NCBI GenBank assembly: GCA_937907585.1
Contig: CALCVH010000124.1
Location: forward strand, 1 to 6,907
Direction: 5' to 3'
Origin: an uncultured Bacillota bacterium
GTDB lineage: Bacteria > Bacillota_I > Bacilli_A > Izemoplasmatales > UBA1188
DNA: 6,907 bases
Below are positions 5,544 through 6,907 of this stretch, in pieces (the first letter of the stretch is position 1; each line of letters begins with the position of its first letter). A model generated the notes under the pieces. It was not told the origin of the DNA and did not search any database. It saw only the letters and a list, made by a program, of their open reading frames with translations. The translations under genes were made by a program, and so were the position numbers.

Positions 5544-6907
5544 ATGGAAAAAGATATAAAAAAGAAAAATATACTTGAAACTAAGGACTTTATTAAGATG
5601 GTCCAATTAGGCGTAGACTGCCTAAATTTACATATGGAAGAAGTTAATGAATTAAACGTCTTCCCTGTTCCAGATGGAGATACAGGAACAAACATGAAAA
5701 GAACTATCGTAACTGGTTACGATGTTATTAAAGCTATGGATTCAAATGAACCACTCTATAAAACAACTCAAGCACTATCTAAAGGAATGTTACTTGGAGC
5801 AAGAGGAAATAGTGGTGTTATTTTATCTCAAATCTTTAGAGGATTCTCTAAAGGCATGGGAACAAAAAAATATGTTACTACATCAGGTTTAGCTCAAGCA
5901 TTTAGATCTGCGGTTAAACAAGCTTATTCAGCTGTTATTAAACCTGTTGAAGGAACAATTTTAACTGTTTTAAGAGAAGCAGTAGAAAAAGCAAATAAGA
6001 GTCAAATTGTTCCAATCTACACTTATTTATCTAATTTATTAGCTCAAGCAAGAATCACATTAGCTAATACTAAAGAAATGCTTGATGTATTAAAAGAAGC
6101 TGATGTTATTGATTCAGGTGGAGCTGGTTTAGTTTATATATTCGAAGGATTTGTTTCTTATTTCGAAGGTGGAAAAGTAAAAACTAATATTGGTATTATT
6201 GAAGATTCACCTGCTATAGCTGGTGAAAAACCAATGGATACATCTTCATTAGATTTTTCATTGTTTAATGAAAATTCAGTATTAGATTATGGATATTGTA
6301 CAGAATTCTTACTACAACTAAGCGCATCAAAAATTGGCGATGTAACTAAATTTGATGTTAAGGAAGTAATAGATTACCTAGAATCAGTAGGTGATTCAGT
6401 AGTATGTTTTGAAGATGGAACCATCGTTAAAGCGCACGTTCATACAAAAGATCCAGGCGCAATTTTATCATATGTAAGAAAATGGGGCGAATTCTTAACT
6501 ATGAAAGTTGAGAATATGTCTTTACAACACAATAATAAAGTTGCGAAAGAAGAAAAGCTTGGTAGACTTAAAAAACCTAAAAAAGCAGTTCATAAACTAA
6601 TCGCTAGTGTAGCGGTCGCATCTGGTAATGGAATCGTTAAAGCGTTTGAAGATTTAGGTGTTGATGGTATTGTTAGTGGACAACAAACAATGAATCCTTC
6701 ATCTGAAGACTTCATCAAAGCATTTGATAAGATTGATGCGGATAATATTGTAGTATTACCAAACAACTCTAATATTGTCTTAACTGCTGAACAAGCAAAA
6801 GAAATGTATAAAGAACAAAAACCTGAAGTAAACGTTGTAGTAATAAAGACTAAATCTATCGCTCAAGGATATGTTGCCGCATCAGTTCTACAATTCCCTG
6901 GAGAAGA
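5544..6907 (+). CDS. fakA: FakA/YloV-type fatty acid kinase subunit (DAK2 domain), 3' end outside window
   Basis: This is the ATP-binding subunit of the two-component fatty acid kinase, which phosphorylates fatty acids carried by a DegV-type FakB partner so that they enter phospholipid synthesis. The first 454 codons are present; the family has about 550, so roughly 100 are missing. The DhaL/DAK2 domain (about 12-205) shows the metal and ATP motif PVPDGDTGTNM (41-51, Asp44 and Asp46), GARGNSG (85-91), PVEGTI (134-139) and DSGGAGLV (190-197). The middle domain (about 245-325) has GYCTEF (Cys252) and KAHVHTKDPG (His298, His300), which correspond to residues reported to bind zinc in the S. aureus protein. 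The C-terminal domain starts near 352 and is cut. GGAG at 5529-5532 lies eleven bases before the ATG, slightly far. The commonly linked upstream Asp23-family gene yloU is absent. A dihydroxyacetone kinase subunit is less likely given the three-domain layout. Confidence 0.92.
   Translation, partial: MEKDIKKKNILETKDFIKMVQLGVDCLNLHMEEVNELNVFPVPDGDTGTNMKRTIVTGYDVIKAMDSNEPLYKTTQALSKGMLLGARGNSGVILSQIFRGFSKGMGTKKYVTTSGLAQAFRSAVKQAYSAVIKPVEGTILTVLREAVEKANKSQIVPIYTYLSNLLAQARITLANTKEMLDVLKEADVIDSGGAGLVYIFEGFVSYFEGGKVKTNIGIIEDSPAIAGEKPMDTSSLDFSLFNENSVLDYGYCTEFLLQLSASKIGDVTKFDVKEVIDYLESVGDSVVCFEDGTIVKAHVHTKDPGAILSYVRKWGEFLTMKVENMSLQHNNKVAKEEKLGRLKKPKKAVHKLIASVAVASGNGIVKAFEDLGVDGIVSGQQTMNPSSEDFIKAFDKIDADNIVVLPNNSNIVLTAEQAKEMYKEQKPEVNVVVIKTKSIAQGYVAASVLQFPGE

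Noticed and set aside
1..6907. Alternative genetic code with TGA as Trp
   Set aside because: All coding frames are read through with TGG for Trp and no in-frame TGA is needed anywhere, so the standard code explains the window.

Overview
The window is about 70% A+T and densely packed. All six complete genes end in TAA or TAG, and every Trp codon in them is TGG. This indicates the standard bacterial code in a low-GC Bacillota or Mycoplasmatota-like bacterium (for example a gut Bacilli, RF39 or Erysipelotrichales type), and argues against a Mycoplasma that reads TGA as Trp. The lineage is inferred from composition and gene content only.

Layout, left to right. (1) The 3' nearly complete part of a PHP-family tyrosine phosphatase of the CpsB/YwqE type (+), cut only at its first few codons. 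(2) A 67-residue DUF2188 protein (+) with its own strong ribosome binding site. (3) A 17-bp perfect A-tract/U-tract hairpin that ends transcription from both sides. (4) The L-rhamnose catabolic operon on the minus strand in transcription order rhaB (rhamnulokinase), rhaA (L-rhamnose isomerase), rhaD (rhamnulose-1-phosphate aldolase), with junctions of only a few bases and ribosome binding sites embedded in the preceding gene. (5) A 128-bp divergent control region with two good sigma-A-type promoters and an operator-like inverted repeat between them. (6) A divergent AraC-family regulator (+), the likely rhamnose-responsive activator, whose promoter places the transcription start at or within a few bases of its start codon. 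(7) An 89-bp spacer with a second sigma-A-type promoter, a palindrome exactly between its -35 and -10, and a perfect match to the CcpA cre consensus just downstream. (8) The first 454 codons of a FakA/YloV (DAK2-domain) fatty acid kinase component, running off the right edge.

Working together: RhaA converts L-rhamnose to L-rhamnulose, RhaB phosphorylates it, and RhaD splits the product into dihydroxyacetone phosphate and L-lactaldehyde, with the divergent AraC-type protein as probable switch. No transporter, mutarotase or lactaldehyde enzyme is in the window. The flanking genes appear to be unrelated housekeeping or surface genes. I see no mobile element, CRISPR array, tRNA or rRNA. The most notable points are the probable leaderless regulator mRNA, the C-terminally shortened RhaB, the cre site and palindrome at the fakA promoter, and an unusual codon-context bias around alanine codons. 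I do not see evidence of a wholly new system.
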